Notes under the pieces: model-generated
Databases searched by the model: none
What the model saw: only the letters and a program-made list of their open reading frames with translations
What the model was told of the DNA's origin: nothing
Assembly: GCA_028877215.1 (NCBI GenBank)
Contig: JAPPFJ010000010.1
Location: forward strand, 124,001 to 188,000
Source: Gemmatimonadota bacterium
Lineage (GTDB): Bacteria > Latescibacterota > UBA2968 > GCA-2709665
Direction: 5' to 3'
DNA length: 64,000 bases
Part shown: positions 1 to 9,504 of the stretch, piece by piece
How the letters are laid out: each line of letters opens with the position of its first letter
Position numbering within the stretch: the stretch's first letter is position 1
Translations under genes and position numbers: made by a program

Positions 1-983
1 CGGATATAGTCTCTCGCCGACGATACCGCATCGCTCGCTATCCGGGTGGAGTCGGTCCGCATATAGGTAATCAAACCGGTCGTTTCTGTCGCACTTTGCG
101 TTCCACTTCGTACCTCAATGCCTTCGTAAAGCTGCTGGGCCACCTGCATCGTCTTCCGCGCAGTAAATCGCAGCCTTCGAGACGCCTCCTGTTGCAGTGT
201 ACTCGTAATGAAAGGCGGCGCCGGATTGCGCCGTTGCACCTGTCGTTTTACGTCGGCGATCCGGTATCCGGGATCGGAGGCTGCCGCGCGCAGATCCAGA
301 AGGATACGGTCCACCTCCTCCCGGTCCTTCAGCGCCAGCTTTTCACCCTTTAGCCGGACCAACCGCGCCCTGAACGGTAAGGTATCCTCCCGCTTCACCT
401 TCGCGTCGACGGTCCAGTATTCTTCGGGAACGAACGCTTCGATCGCCGCCTCCCTCTCGCAGATCAATCGGAGCGCGACGGACTGAACCCGGCCGGCGCT
501 CAGACCGCCGTGAATCGTCTTCCAAAGTAGTGGACTGACCTTGTACCCCACGAGGCGGTCCAGAACCCTGCGGGCCTGCTGAGCGTCCACCTTCCTCAGA
601 TCGATTTCTGAGGGGTTGGCCACCGCCTCCCTGACCGCCCGTTCCGTTATCTCGTTGAACATGACCCTCTGGGCATCGTTGACCCGCTTGAGCGCCTCGG
701 CCACGTGCCATGCGATGGCTTCCCCCTCGCGGTCGGGGTCCGTCGCCAGAATCAGCCGCCCCGCCGAACGGGAGGCCGCGCGAAGCTCCGTGACGAATTT
801 GTTCCGATCGCGGATAGTACGATACGTGGGCTTGAATCCGTTGGCGACGTCGATGCCGAGTTCCTTCTTCGGCAGGTCACGGACGTGTCCCATGCTGGCC
901 ATTACCTTGAAGTCTTTCCCAAGTATCTTGTTGATCGTCCTCGCCTTGGCCGGCGACTCGACCACCACCAGCGCACCCCGCAT
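1..983 (-). CDS. topA: DNA topoisomerase I (partial, C-terminus outside window)
   Basis: Type IA topoisomerase that relaxes negatively supercoiled DNA through a covalent 5'-phosphotyrosyl link. The visible N-terminal 327 residues begin MRGALVVVESPAKA, the TOPRIM start with catalytic Glu9, followed by DPDREGEA (Asp82, Asp84, Glu86), which coordinates Mg2+. The active-site tyrosine lies in GLITYMRTDS, with Tyr307 encoded at 63-65, close to its position in E. coli TopA. The ATG at 983 has GGGAG just upstream, and the nearby GTG is out of frame. The gene runs off the left edge, so the C-terminal zinc-finger domains cannot be assessed. Family assignment is certain. Confidence 0.97.
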   Translation of the reverse strand, partial: MRGALVVVESPAKARTINKILGKDFKVMASMGHVRDLPKKELGIDVANGFKPTYRTIRDRNKFVTELRAASRSAGRLILATDPDREGEAIAWHVAEALKRVNDAQRVMFNEITERAVREAVANPSEIDLRKVDAQQARRVLDRLVGYKVSPLLWKTIHGGLSAGRVQSVALRLICEREAAIEAFVPEEYWTVDAKVKREDTLPFRARLVRLKGEKLALKDREEVDRILLDLRAAASDPGYRIADVKRQVQRRNPAPPFITSTLQQEASRRLRFTARKTMQVAQQLYEGIEVRSGTQSATETTGLITYMRTDSTRIASDAVSSARDYI

Positions 984-1147
984 ATTGGCTCCCAAAAGAA
1001 CGAGCCACGTCGAAAGAAATCATCGAGTGACTCACCCCGGTTACGATAGGTTGTTAAGTACGGAAAGACAGGATTGCATCCCTCGAAAAGCGTCGCCTGA
1101 CGTTTCCTGCGGGTGCATCGTGTGACGCATGCAACGCGTCCGATTCA

Positions 1148-1176
1148 AAAATACGAGCGCCCCAGTCAAAAGTCAA
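1148..1176 (-). promoter_or_regulatory. Predicted sigma70-type promoter for topA
   Basis: On the minus strand TTGACT (1176-1171) and TATTTT (1153-1148) are separated by exactly 17 bp, about 165 nt upstream of the topA ATG. The match is 5/6 and 4/6 to consensus. A second TTGACT-like hexamer overlaps just downstream. This is prediction only. Confidence 0.5.
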
Positions 1177-1224
1177 GGCTAAACTAATAAGATATTGTAA
1201 TGCATATATTTATACTATGCAATA

Positions 1225-3345
1225 TCAGGCGCCGCCGCGAGGCGGTTTGAAGGCCTGCGGTCGCGTCCCGGATTGGTCCCGTCTGCCCTGCCGTTCCGAT
1301 TGCGCCACGATGGCCTCCGCGACCATTAACACGAGCGCCAGGCCCAGCGCGAGCCGCCAGAGTTCCCTGCCCCCTCGTGCTTCCCGGACTGCGACCGAGG
1401 GGGACGTTTGCGGTTCAACAATACGCAGACGTGCCCCCGCGAACACTTTTTTGAGCCGATCCGCGGACGCGGGTGTTGGATCCCCTTCCCCCGCATCGAT
1501 GCGAACTGCGAATCGGTCCGTCAGACGGTCCCGGGCGTAGATTTCCCAGACTCCGGGTATATCCACCTCTCCAACCGGCCACACCGAGTGTGCGCCGCGT
1601 TGCTCGGGCCAGATGGTTCGGGCCTCGCCAGCGGGAGGTTTCAGCAGGGCCTCACGTACGTGAACGTCTGACCGGTTCCTATATACCCTGTCGCCCACGG
1701 AATAGTCTGACCGACCGGGAGAACCCGCCGCCAGATAGCGGCTCAACCGGTGTATGAACGGAACGAAGATTCCCGTAAGCGGCAGGTCGGTCCAGCCCAG
1801 ATCGGAATTCAGGCCTGCGGCAAACAACGCCACGCGACCGGCGCCAAGGCTGGTTTCGGCGAGAGCGGGGTCACCGCTGCGAAACAGCAGAACAGGCTGC
1901 GATGAGTCGCCCAGCCGCAGCCGGCAGTACGCGTAAAACCTGGGCGTTCGCAGTCCTTCAGCCGGACCGAAGTCCCTGAAAACCGCATGGTCCGGGAGCG
2001 CTTCACGCAGTCTGTGGTAGGTGTTGTTTTGCCCGGGAGAACCTTCGATGCCCACGAGCGACGCCGAAAACAGGCCCGGAAGCAATGCAGCATTGTAAAA
2101 CCGGAAATCCACTTGATCCCCCAGGACGATCATCAGTCCCATTCCGCTCCGCACCCGATATTCAATGATCTTCAAGGTACCGGCTGACAACCGCGACACG
2201 TTGAACAACAGGGCCACGTCCGTTTCATACAAGAGATCCGCGTTCAATTCACCAGGCCGAACCGATCGGACCGATACCGCCTGCCGTGACCCTGCTTCCA
2301 GAGCCTTTGCGACGAAATAGGTTTCATCGTTGTTTTCGGCCACCAGAAGCACCCTCACGCGCTCAGGGACGTTCAGGACCGACGTGTACACGTTATCCGC
2401 CGCCAGGTCGTCGTCACCCAGTTCGACGCGCAAGGGAACCTGTCCTCCCCTCTCGGGAGCGAACCGGAAGTGGAGACGCCGGGAGGTCCCTGGCTCGGTA
2501 CGAATCACCTGCTGACCGATCCGACGTCCGTCAAGATAGACCTGTACCGGCGCGCGCAGCCGGACGGGGCCGCCGTAGTCCGTTAACGACACCCTCAGCG
2601 TCGAAACGCTTCCGGCGGAAAGGATCCCTTCGACGGGGGCCGCATGCCGGATGCCCATATTGTCAGGCTCGGACGGCCGTACCGGTACGCAAAATACGGT
2701 AAAGCCACTTTCCTCGAAGAGCGTATCGGGTACCTCCGACCAGCCGTTTCTGGCAAAATCCGAAACGACGTAGAGCTCCCTGTTCGGAATCTCCGTCTGT
2801 GAGGCACGCGCCAGTGCAGCCTCCAGCGCGGGTTGAAAATCCGTCCCGCGGTACGTGTGCCGCATAACCTCGAGCCTTGCCGCAAGACGGTCTGGACGCC
2901 CGGGCTCGACCTCCTCCACGCGGTCATCCACATGAAACAGACGTACATCGTCCTGTGCATTGAACAGTTGCAGGACCTCTTTCGTCCGGTTTCGAGCGCG
3001 GTCAAAGAGGGTTCCTTCGTGTACCCTGTAACTCATGCTCAGAGAGCGATCCAGCAGTAGCGCAGCAGAGGTTCGAACCGCGCCGCCGCCCTCTACTCCT
3101 TTTATCCGGGGACGCGCAAATCCAAGTACCAGGAACACGATAATCAGTGTGCGGAGTATCAGAGCCAGAATCTGCTTCAGCCTGAAGCGTCGCATTCGAT
3201 CCCGCTGAAGCGTCTCAAGGAGAGCCACGTTGCTGAATGCGACGGTCACGGCCCGCCTGCGGTTTAGCAGGTGGATCGCTAGCGGCAGCAACGCGGCCCA
3301 CAACCCGTGCAGTACGGCAGGCGATGAAAAGGATAGACCGAACAT
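1225..3345 (-). CDS. BatA/VWA domain membrane protein
   Basis: A 706-aa membrane-anchored protein of the BatA (aerotolerance N-terminal domain) class. Residues 1-80 hold two hydrophobic helices in the typical arrangement: a start near PAVLHGLWAALLPLAIHLLNRR, a basic linker, then a second helix around 58-76. A von Willebrand A domain follows, with the MIDAS motif DRSLS (Asp99, Ser101, Ser103). The middle is extracytoplasmic beta-rich sequence, and a final helix lies near residues 665-685 before a short basic tail. Such proteins occur in Bat operons with MoxR ATPases, but none is present here, so the partner is unknown. The function (periplasmic scaffold or stress tolerance) is inferred from family. 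ATG at 3345; the ribosome site is weak. Confidence 0.85.
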   Translation of the reverse strand: MFGLSFSSPAVLHGLWAALLPLAIHLLNRRRAVTVAFSNVALLETLQRDRMRRFRLKQILALILRTLIIVFLVLGFARPRIKGVEGGGAVRTSAALLLDRSLSMSYRVHEGTLFDRARNRTKEVLQLFNAQDDVRLFHVDDRVEEVEPGRPDRLAARLEVMRHTYRGTDFQPALEAALARASQTEIPNRELYVVSDFARNGWSEVPDTLFEESGFTVFCVPVRPSEPDNMGIRHAAPVEGILSAGSVSTLRVSLTDYGGPVRLRAPVQVYLDGRRIGQQVIRTEPGTSRRLHFRFAPERGGQVPLRVELGDDDLAADNVYTSVLNVPERVRVLLVAENNDETYFVAKALEAGSRQAVSVRSVRPGELNADLLYETDVALLFNVSRLSAGTLKIIEYRVRSGMGLMIVLGDQVDFRFYNAALLPGLFSASLVGIEGSPGQNNTYHRLREALPDHAVFRDFGPAEGLRTPRFYAYCRLRLGDSSQPVLLFRSGDPALAETSLGAGRVALFAAGLNSDLGWTDLPLTGIFVPFIHRLSRYLAAGSPGRSDYSVGDRVYRNRSDVHVREALLKPPAGEARTIWPEQRGAHSVWPVGEVDIPGVWEIYARDRLTDRFAVRIDAGEGDPTPASADRLKKVFAGARLRIVEPQTSPSVAVREARGGRELWRLALGLALVLMVAEAIVAQSERQGRRDQSGTRPQAFKPPRGGA

Positions 3346-3402
3346 GGCGATCAGACCCGGAAACAGAACCTACAAATGAACCCGTGGGTCCGGTTCATAT
3401 AC

Positions 3403-3435
3403 AAAAAAAGCCTGCTTCTCAATTGATCGCAGGCT
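3403..3435 (-). terminator. Rho-independent terminator after the EIIA-like gene
   Basis: Reading the minus strand, AGCCTGC (3435-3429), a 13-nt loop and GCAGGCT (3415-3409) form a perfect 7-bp stem followed by a run of Ts (3409-3403). It lies 24 nt past the stop of the PTS EIIA-like gene and separates it from the BatA-like gene. Confidence 0.8.
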
Positions 3436-3458
3436 GACGTTCTTACCGGAGCGTTCTA

Positions 3459-3920
3459 TCAGGAATGAAGTCTCTCTTCTTCCTCAATGCAGGCAATCAG
3501 TGACTCCCGGTCTTCCGATTCAATGAGATGCCGTCGAAACGCCTCGCCTTTGAGCAGGCGCGAGATACGCGCCAACGCCTTGATATGCGGTCCGGAAACA
3601 TCCATTGGCGAAACCAGCAGGAAGAAAATGAAGGTCGGCTGGTCGTCCAGGGCGTCGAAGTCCACGCCTTCCCGCTTGATGCCAAGTACACCGCCCAGTT
3701 CGCTCACGAACTCGGATTTGCCATGCGGAATGGCGATGCCATGACCGATACCGGTACTCATTATGTCCTCGCGAAGAAGCACCGCTTCAAGTACCCTGTG
3801 TCGATCGGTGATTTTCTCACTGTCTACGGCATCGACCAGCTCCTCGAGAATTTCCCGCTTGTTCCGGCCCCTCAACCCGGAAATAACCGACCTGCCTGAA
3901 AGAATCTCCATCAGGGTCAT
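3459..3920 (-). CDS. PTS EIIA (nitrogen-regulatory/fructose type) domain protein
   Basis: A stand-alone PTS_EIIA_2 domain of 153 aa. The phosphoacceptor histidine is His66 in GIAIPHGKS, preceded by the family's typical LLREDIMSTGIGHG. EIIA-Ntr proteins relay phosphate from EI-Ntr/NPr and usually regulate transporters, kinases or nitrogen and potassium metabolism rather than import sugar. No EIIB or EIIC is nearby, which supports a regulatory role. An upstream in-frame GTG (3974) exists, but the ATG at 3920 has GGGAGA 7 nt upstream and matches the usual domain start, so I chose it. It is co-oriented with the ClC gene upstream; a link is only inferred. Confidence 0.9.
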   Translation of the reverse strand: MTLMEILSGRSVISGLRGRNKREILEELVDAVDSEKITDRHRVLEAVLLREDIMSTGIGHGIAIPHGKSEFVSELGGVLGIKREGVDFDALDDQPTFIFFLLVSPMDVSGPHIKALARISRLLKGEAFRRHLIESEDRESLIACIEEEERLHS

Positions 3921-4140
3921 GAATGCGTCTCCCGCGAACACCCCGTAACCACCGTTAATATCCGGTGCCTGCACAGCCAGGACCGGCGAAGCGAAAAATA
4001 ACTCATAGCTTGTTCGTAGTCAAGGGAAAAGGCACAAAAAACAGGGGGATACGCCAATGTCGGGACGGTTGACAAATGCCGGTGAAACCCTCGGCGCCAA
4101 TGAACGTTCGAACATCGTCAGGCGCAGGCCCGGGTATCGT

Positions 4141-5991
4141 CTATCCGGCCGTCCGGCCTCGGATGAGGAGTTCTCTCTCGTAACTGCGCAGCAGGTCCGA
4201 TCGGGTGATGATCCCTTCCAGTTCTTCCCCGGAATCCGAACGAAATACCGGCAGTGTATCTGCATCCGTGGTTGAAAACTGAACAAGAGCGTCGGCCAGT
4301 GAATTTGAGGGGGCCAGGGCGGGCGGTGGTTTTCCCATCACGTCTTCGGCGATCAGCAGCGCATGCATATCATACTCAAGCATCACTTCCCGAATGTCGT
4401 GAAACCAGATCATGCCCTTGAACCGGCCCCTGTCGTCGAGGAGCGGAAAGTCATTCAGGTTGCTGCGGCCGATCAGGTCGACAATCTCGCGCAATGGGGT
4501 GTGTTCTCCGATAAAGTCGAATTCCGAGCGTACGATGCGCGAGACCGGTAGTTTTTCCAATACCGACAGATCCCGCCCCTGGTGTATATTCAAGCCCCTG
4601 CGCCGGAGCTTTAACGAATAGATGGACTCACGTTCGATCACGCGCGCCACGACCACCGCCAGAACGGTCGTGAACATCAAGGGCAGAATGAGACGGTAGT
4701 TTCCGGTCATTTCAACGATAATCAGGGATGAAGTCAGCGGGGCGTGCGTCGTCGCGGCGACAAAGGCGCTCATGCCTACCACGGCGTATGCGCCGGGGGG
4801 GCTGATGACACCGGGCAACCCGCTCTGTGCGAGGCGGCCAAAAGCGCCGCCGAGCGTGGCGCCCATGAACAGCGATGGCGCAAAAAGACCGCCGGATGCG
4901 CCCGAGCCCACGGTCAACGAAGTGCTGAGCAGCTTCACCCCCAACAGGAGACCCAGCATGGGCAGCAGAATCTGCCCTTGAAGCGCGGCGCCGACAATCT
5001 CGTAGCCAACGCCCATTGCCGGAGGGCACCCGAGTCCGATAAGCCCCACCAGCGCGCCGCCGATGGCCGGCTTCAGCCACGCAGGCATCCCGAATGCCCG
5101 CCGGTTGAACAGATCTTCGGTAGCATACAACAGCCTGATGAAAACGGAGCCGACGACACCCGCGAGAACGGCCAGAATGACGTACCATCCGAGTTCGTGG
5201 AGGTTTACAAACTGATAGTCCGGTACCTCGAATACCTGGCGCTCGCCCATATAGGCCTTGGCGACGACGGCCGACATAACCGAAGAGATGACCACAGGCG
5301 TGAATGCGGCAATCGTAAAATCCGCCAGGATGATTTCCAGTGAAAAAAGCACACCTGCGATCGGCGCGTTGAAAATGGCCGAAATCCCGGCCGAAGCGCC
5401 GCAGGCAATCAACGTCTTCAGGTTCGCTTCGGAGAATCTGAACAGGCGGCCGACAGTGGAGCCCCAGGCGGCCCCGATCTGGATGATCGGCCCCTCGCTT
5501 CCGGCCGACCCGCCGGACCCGAGTGTGAAAGCTGAAGCAAACGCCTTGGCAACCATCACCCGCGCGCGAATCACACCCCGCCGGGTAACGATCGCGTTCA
5601 TCACTTCCGCGACGCCTGGGCCTCGCGCCTCCACCGCGTAGTAGCAAGCGATCAAGCCGGCGGCCAGACCGCCCATGGCAGGAATCAGGGGGAATAGATA
5701 GGGCTTGCCCAGAAGTTGCGGCGCGTCAACAAGCAGCAGCCTGTGCGCCAGGTCGAGCAGCCATTGAAACAGCACGGACCCCGCCCCGCAGCCGACCCCG
5801 ATCAGAATGGCCAGACTGATGAGGATGGTCTGTTCACTGAGGTTTAACCGGGGGAAGAACCGAGCGATCCGGTTACGGAAGCGCTTTGCGGCATTGAGGG
5901 GGGTCGATATGGATGGCGAGGGATCAACATCCACCGTTAAATCCCTTCTCGAGCGATTCGGCGAGGGAGCGCAACGCAGTATTTCGACCAC
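4141..5991 (-). CDS. ClC-type chloride channel/transporter with C-terminal CBS pair
   Basis: A 616-aa ClC family anion channel or H+/Cl- exchanger of the inner membrane. Selectivity motifs are present: GSGGSAGSEGP (the Glu of GxEGP corresponds to the gating glutamate) and GASGGLFAPSLFMGA (the GxFxP region). About ten hydrophobic segments span residues 50-450. Two CBS motifs occupy roughly 475-610 and probably sense a nucleotide or ionic strength. The retained gating glutamate leaves a coupled exchanger possible. The longest frame starts at a GTG (5991); a GTG at codon 20 with AAGGG upstream is an equally good start. Confidence 0.93.
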   Translation of the reverse strand: MVEILRCAPSPNRSRRDLTVDVDPSPSISTPLNAAKRFRNRIARFFPRLNLSEQTILISLAILIGVGCGAGSVLFQWLLDLAHRLLLVDAPQLLGKPYLFPLIPAMGGLAAGLIACYYAVEARGPGVAEVMNAIVTRRGVIRARVMVAKAFASAFTLGSGGSAGSEGPIIQIGAAWGSTVGRLFRFSEANLKTLIACGASAGISAIFNAPIAGVLFSLEIILADFTIAAFTPVVISSVMSAVVAKAYMGERQVFEVPDYQFVNLHELGWYVILAVLAGVVGSVFIRLLYATEDLFNRRAFGMPAWLKPAIGGALVGLIGLGCPPAMGVGYEIVGAALQGQILLPMLGLLLGVKLLSTSLTVGSGASGGLFAPSLFMGATLGGAFGRLAQSGLPGVISPPGAYAVVGMSAFVAATTHAPLTSSLIIVEMTGNYRLILPLMFTTVLAVVVARVIERESIYSLKLRRRGLNIHQGRDLSVLEKLPVSRIVRSEFDFIGEHTPLREIVDLIGRSNLNDFPLLDDRGRFKGMIWFHDIREVMLEYDMHALLIAEDVMGKPPPALAPSNSLADALVQFSTTDADTLPVFRSDSGEELEGIITRSDLLRSYERELLIRGRTAG

Positions 5992-6236
5992 AGGGGCCGG
6001 CCGTAGCCCTGATGGGCTTTGTCAACGGGCTGCGTGGCTGATTTCGACGCCTGAGTATACCTTCCGCCACCTGTACTGTCAAGCGGAAAGCGGATATTGC
6101 TGGATATGCGAAAACTTGAAACATTTCGGCCGAATCGGCGTAAAACGGAGGAAATCTGCGCTCATCGGCCGGCAAACCGCCATGACCGGCGGTAAGTCAC
6201 TCCGGCTCCGGCCCATTCGAAACCGAAAGGAAATCA

Positions 6237-8645
6237 ATGCGCCCTGTTGAACACCTGCTGACGTTTTTCGCCTGGACGTGCATCGCCCTTCTGTTGGCGC
6301 CATCCCCTGTCTTTCCGCTTTCGCCCACAACCGCGGACTCCCTTTACGCACGCGGACAGTCCGCGGAACGAATGGACGACGTTCGCGAAGTCGTCTCCCG
6401 GCTCAACGCGGCATTGCCTTCCACGGTCCATCCTGCCGGTATGCTGATCCGCATTGGCAATCTCTACCTGCGGCTGCAGGAGGCGGACAGCGCGGAAGTC
6501 GCCTTCAACGCCGCCGTCGAGGAGGACAGTACTCTGGCGGGCGCCTATCTCGGCCTGGGCGAAGTCCTGCTCGAACACCGGAACAGACCCCGATCCGCCC
6601 TCGTCCCGCTGCAAAGAGCTGTCGACCTGGATTCCACGTATGCGGAAGCCCACTTCATGATGGCTCGCGCTTACCTGCGATCCAGAAAGACCACGGCAGC
6701 GAGGCGAGCCGCGGACAAGAGTATTCGGGCGGAATCGAACTACGCGGCGCCATACCTGTTTCTGGCTAAACTCTACCAACGTGAAAACAACAACCGGGCC
6801 GCCTTTACGTTTTATAAAGCATATCTCGAACAGCGCCCTGAAGACCAGTCCGCGGCCTATGAATTCGCGGTTGAACTGCTCAAGGAAAAGGAACTCGATA
6901 GAGCACGTGAAATCGCCGAACGGCTCGGGGGGGCGCGCGGCCTGCCAATCGTCGCGCAGGCACTCATGGCCGACCGCGACTATGAAGGCGCGCTTGGGGC
7001 CTTTTCGGAGTATATCGACGGCCTGAACGATGAGGAACAGGCGCTCTTCGAAGACATATCGTTGGTTGGTCTTTCCCGCGAAGTGAGAGCCTATCGTACG
7101 ACGACGCCGGAAACGCGCGAGGCGTTCCTTCGCAACTTCTGGCTCAGAAAAGACCCCTTCAAATCGTCGGCCGGCGCGATGCGTCGTGCCGAGCACTACC
7201 GCCGGGTCTGGTACGCCCGGACGTTTTTCGGAAAGAAGAAATTCCCGTATGACCGGCGGGGTGAGATTTACATTCGCTACGGCGAGCCGGATTTCCGATC
7301 CAGCTGGCGCGAACTGAATGCACAGATGCCACTGAAGGTCCAGCGCGTTCAGGAACGCATGGCCCACCAGCTCTACGGAAACAAGGCATTGGCCCTGACG
7401 TTCGTGGGTCCCGTCTACCCCATTCGTTCCGCCCAGGCCTCGGAAAACACGTGGCGAAACTCAGAGGTCCGCGCAACCTCGCAGCCAATTCAGACGATCG
7501 ACGAAGCCGCTGTCGGCCTCGAACGCTACAAACCCATTACCTCCAGCGGCGACTGGTCGGCCGTACCCTGGGCGGTCTGGATCTACGCAGATATCGACGG
7601 CGGCATTGAAATTGCACTCACGGACGAGTTCAACACGGGCAACTTCGACTACGCGCCGGAACCGGTCCTGGGCCCCGAAGATATCAATGAATACAATATG
7701 CAAAGCCGGGGCGGCCCATTCCGAAACATGGTCAACCGGCTGAACACCCTGTCTCCCGCGGCGCGGATGACAAGGGTAGCGAGCAAGGAACCCGAACGAT
7801 ATGCCTTTGAAGCGCTGGAACCGCTGGACTATTATTATGAATCCCTTTCCTTTCGCGGAATCGACGGCAAAACCGAACTGCAACTCAACATCGGCCTGCC
7901 GATCGACAATGTAGCGAGGCCCGAAGACATCGACACGACCATCGTCGTCAATCGCCGCGTCGCGCTTGTAGACAGCCGCAAGGGCCGACTTCACAAACGA
8001 AGCAACGACCTCGCCGTGCCGGTTACGGACGCCAACCTGGGACGGAGCCTGCTGGCGCTAGACCGCGTGGACATTGCCGCCGCGCCGGGTGTATATCAGC
8101 TCGCGGTGGAGGCCTGGCGAAAAAAAACGGACATGCTCCAGGTCTATCAGCAGACACTGGAACTGCCCGACTATAGCGGCGGCGAACTCATGATGAGCGA
8201 CATCCAGATCGCCCGGAACGTCGAGGAAGCCCGTGAAGGATCCAATTCCAAGTTCGTTCGTAAAGGCTGGGACATTCTTCCTGCGCCGTCCCGCACATTT
8301 CACGTGGGCAAATCCGTCTTCGTCTACTTCGAAGTCTACAACCTGGAAAGAGACGCCTTCGGGAACACGCGTTACGAAGTGACGTTCGAGGTCATCTCAA
8401 AGTCCACAAGCGACAAATCTCCGAGGACGTTTCTGCCCAGAATCCGTAAAGACGGTGAATCCATCGAAGTCCGGTACGAGCAGGTGGGTACGGAAACATC
8501 GGTCTCGGACTTTGTCGAGCTGGACCTGGGACAGGCGGACCCGGGTCGCTATTCGCTTCACATGACGGTCAAGGACCTCAATGGAGACCGTAACATTAAG
8601 CGGGACAGCATTTTCCGGATAGCGGCGCCCCCGCGCCGGCGATAG
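6237..8645 (+). CDS. Secreted TPR/GWxTD-domain protein (paralogue 1)
   Basis: An 802-aa exported protein. A signal peptide occupies residues 1 to about 28 (hydrophobic core FFAWTCIALLLAPSPVF). Tetratricopeptide-like helices fill roughly 35-270. The GWxTD domain then begins with FWLRKDP and continues to the diagnostic RRGEIYIRYGEP near residue 345. The C-terminal half is beta-rich. GWxTD proteins are common in FCB-group bacteria and their role is not established; envelope or secretion functions have been suggested from context. A full paralogue lies at 27316-29781. The start ATG has AAAGGAAATCA in front of it. Gene boundaries are secure; the function is unknown. Confidence 0.88.
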   Translation: MRPVEHLLTFFAWTCIALLLAPSPVFPLSPTTADSLYARGQSAERMDDVREVVSRLNAALPSTVHPAGMLIRIGNLYLRLQEADSAEVAFNAAVEEDSTLAGAYLGLGEVLLEHRNRPRSALVPLQRAVDLDSTYAEAHFMMARAYLRSRKTTAARRAADKSIRAESNYAAPYLFLAKLYQRENNNRAAFTFYKAYLEQRPEDQSAAYEFAVELLKEKELDRAREIAERLGGARGLPIVAQALMADRDYEGALGAFSEYIDGLNDEEQALFEDISLVGLSREVRAYRTTTPETREAFLRNFWLRKDPFKSSAGAMRRAEHYRRVWYARTFFGKKKFPYDRRGEIYIRYGEPDFRSSWRELNAQMPLKVQRVQERMAHQLYGNKALALTFVGPVYPIRSAQASENTWRNSEVRATSQPIQTIDEAAVGLERYKPITSSGDWSAVPWAVWIYADIDGGIEIALTDEFNTGNFDYAPEPVLGPEDINEYNMQSRGGPFRNMVNRLNTLSPAARMTRVASKEPERYAFEALEPLDYYYESLSFRGIDGKTELQLNIGLPIDNVARPEDIDTTIVVNRRVALVDSRKGRLHKRSNDLAVPVTDANLGRSLLALDRVDIAAAPGVYQLAVEAWRKKTDMLQVYQQTLELPDYSGGELMMSDIQIARNVEEAREGSNSKFVRKGWDILPAPSRTFHVGKSVFVYFEVYNLERDAFGNTRYEVTFEVISKSTSDKSPRTFLPRIRKDGESIEVRYEQVGTETSVSDFVELDLGQADPGRYSLHMTVKDLNGDRNIKRDSIFRIAAPPRRR

Positions 8646-8772
8646 AGGAACAGCGCGGAAAGCCGCACCCGAGCGGATGCAGGCAGGCGTCTTTGCGCTT
8701 CCCGCCTTCATTCACGACGCCTGGAGTCAGATCGTCTCTATCGAGTGCCAGCCGATTCCACGATCCGACCAA

Positions 8773-9321
8773 TCACCCGACTCGCATCACCAGAGTGCCG
8801 GACACCCGATCGTGCAGCGCCTGCCGGTCCGGATGACGGCGCGTGATCCAGACGAGCGCAAGGCCGAGCAGAGAGCCGGAGTAGAGAACGACCGACCAGA
8901 GATGCAGGCCTCTTGCATCGAAGTCCGGTGGCGGCGTGAGGACGCGTCCGGCGCCCAATGCCACCTGATGGGGTTCCGCATACGGGTTCAGCACAGACAG
9001 GACGATCAGGATCGCGAAAGCAGGCGTCCACTTCACTGTGGAACGGACGAATGCCCGGGCCCGCCCGATCGCGCCGCCATCCACGGAGATGACCCTCAGA
9101 CTCGTCATAATCTTTCCCGGCGTCTGTCCCCTGCGCGCAAGGAAAATGGTACAGTAAACCAGCGTGATCCCGTATTCCAGAACCAGCGCCGCTATCGGCG
9201 AGGGCGTGACCTCTCTCAGAATCCGGGAAAGCGGCAGATCCAGCAGCTTCAACATCAGCATGTCAATGACCACCGCGAGAAGCCGCCGTCCAAGCCCGGC
9301 CATTTCATCCTGCATCAGCAT
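8773..9321 (-). CDS. RDD family membrane protein
   Basis: A 182-aa integral membrane protein of the RDD family. The Arg-Asp signature falls in GRRLLAVVIDMLML, followed by two further helices around VLEYGITLVYCTIFLARRGQTPGK and a hydrophobic AFAILIVLSVL segment. RDD proteins are small multi-pass membrane proteins, some linked to Na+/H+ exchange, but most have no known function. The frame remains open up to 9369, yet that extension (MVRNFWDRTLD) is encoded by the adjacent repeat element, so I set the start at the ATG at 9321. Codons 19 and 23 are also possible starts. The upstream region has evidently been displaced by the element. Confidence 0.8.
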   Translation of the reverse strand: MLMQDEMAGLGRRLLAVVIDMLMLKLLDLPLSRILREVTPSPIAALVLEYGITLVYCTIFLARRGQTPGKIMTSLRVISVDGGAIGRARAFVRSTVKWTPAFAILIVLSVLNPYAEPHQVALGAGRVLTPPPDFDARGLHLWSVVLYSGSLLGLALVWITRRHPDRQALHDRVSGTLVMRVG

Positions 9322-9341
9322 CGCCGTACGCCCCGGATCTA

Positions 9342-9504
9342 GTGTTCTGTCCCAAAAATTCCTCACCATTCGACCGACGATTCATCCTGTCTCGCTACGT
9401 TCCCCTCGCTCGCCGACCTTACGCAGGTCGCCTGCGCTCGGGCGCCTTGCGAGCCGGGCGACTCGACGGTCGAATTCAGGCAACTTATTTCCGGGACAGA
9501 ACAC
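9342..9504. mobile_element. MITE-like element, copy 1 (163 bp, 12-bp perfect terminal inverted repeats)
   Basis: The ends are GTGTTCTGTCCC (9342-9353) and its exact reverse complement (9493-9504). A diverged second copy lies in opposite orientation at 46652-46814, roughly 80% alike by eye across the whole length, including the internal stretch CGCCGACCTTACGCAGGTCG. There is no room for a transposase, so it is non-autonomous. It lies between the RDD gene and vapC, and supplies the last codons and the stop of vapC. A target duplication is not clear: CTA is on the left and CAG on the right. The parent transposase family was not identified. Confidence 0.8.

Noticed and set aside
1191..1227. AT-rich inverted repeat (GATATTG...CAATATC) at the end of the BatA-like gene
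   Set aside because: The arms are short with a long loop and no T-run; it is not a convincing terminator or operator.
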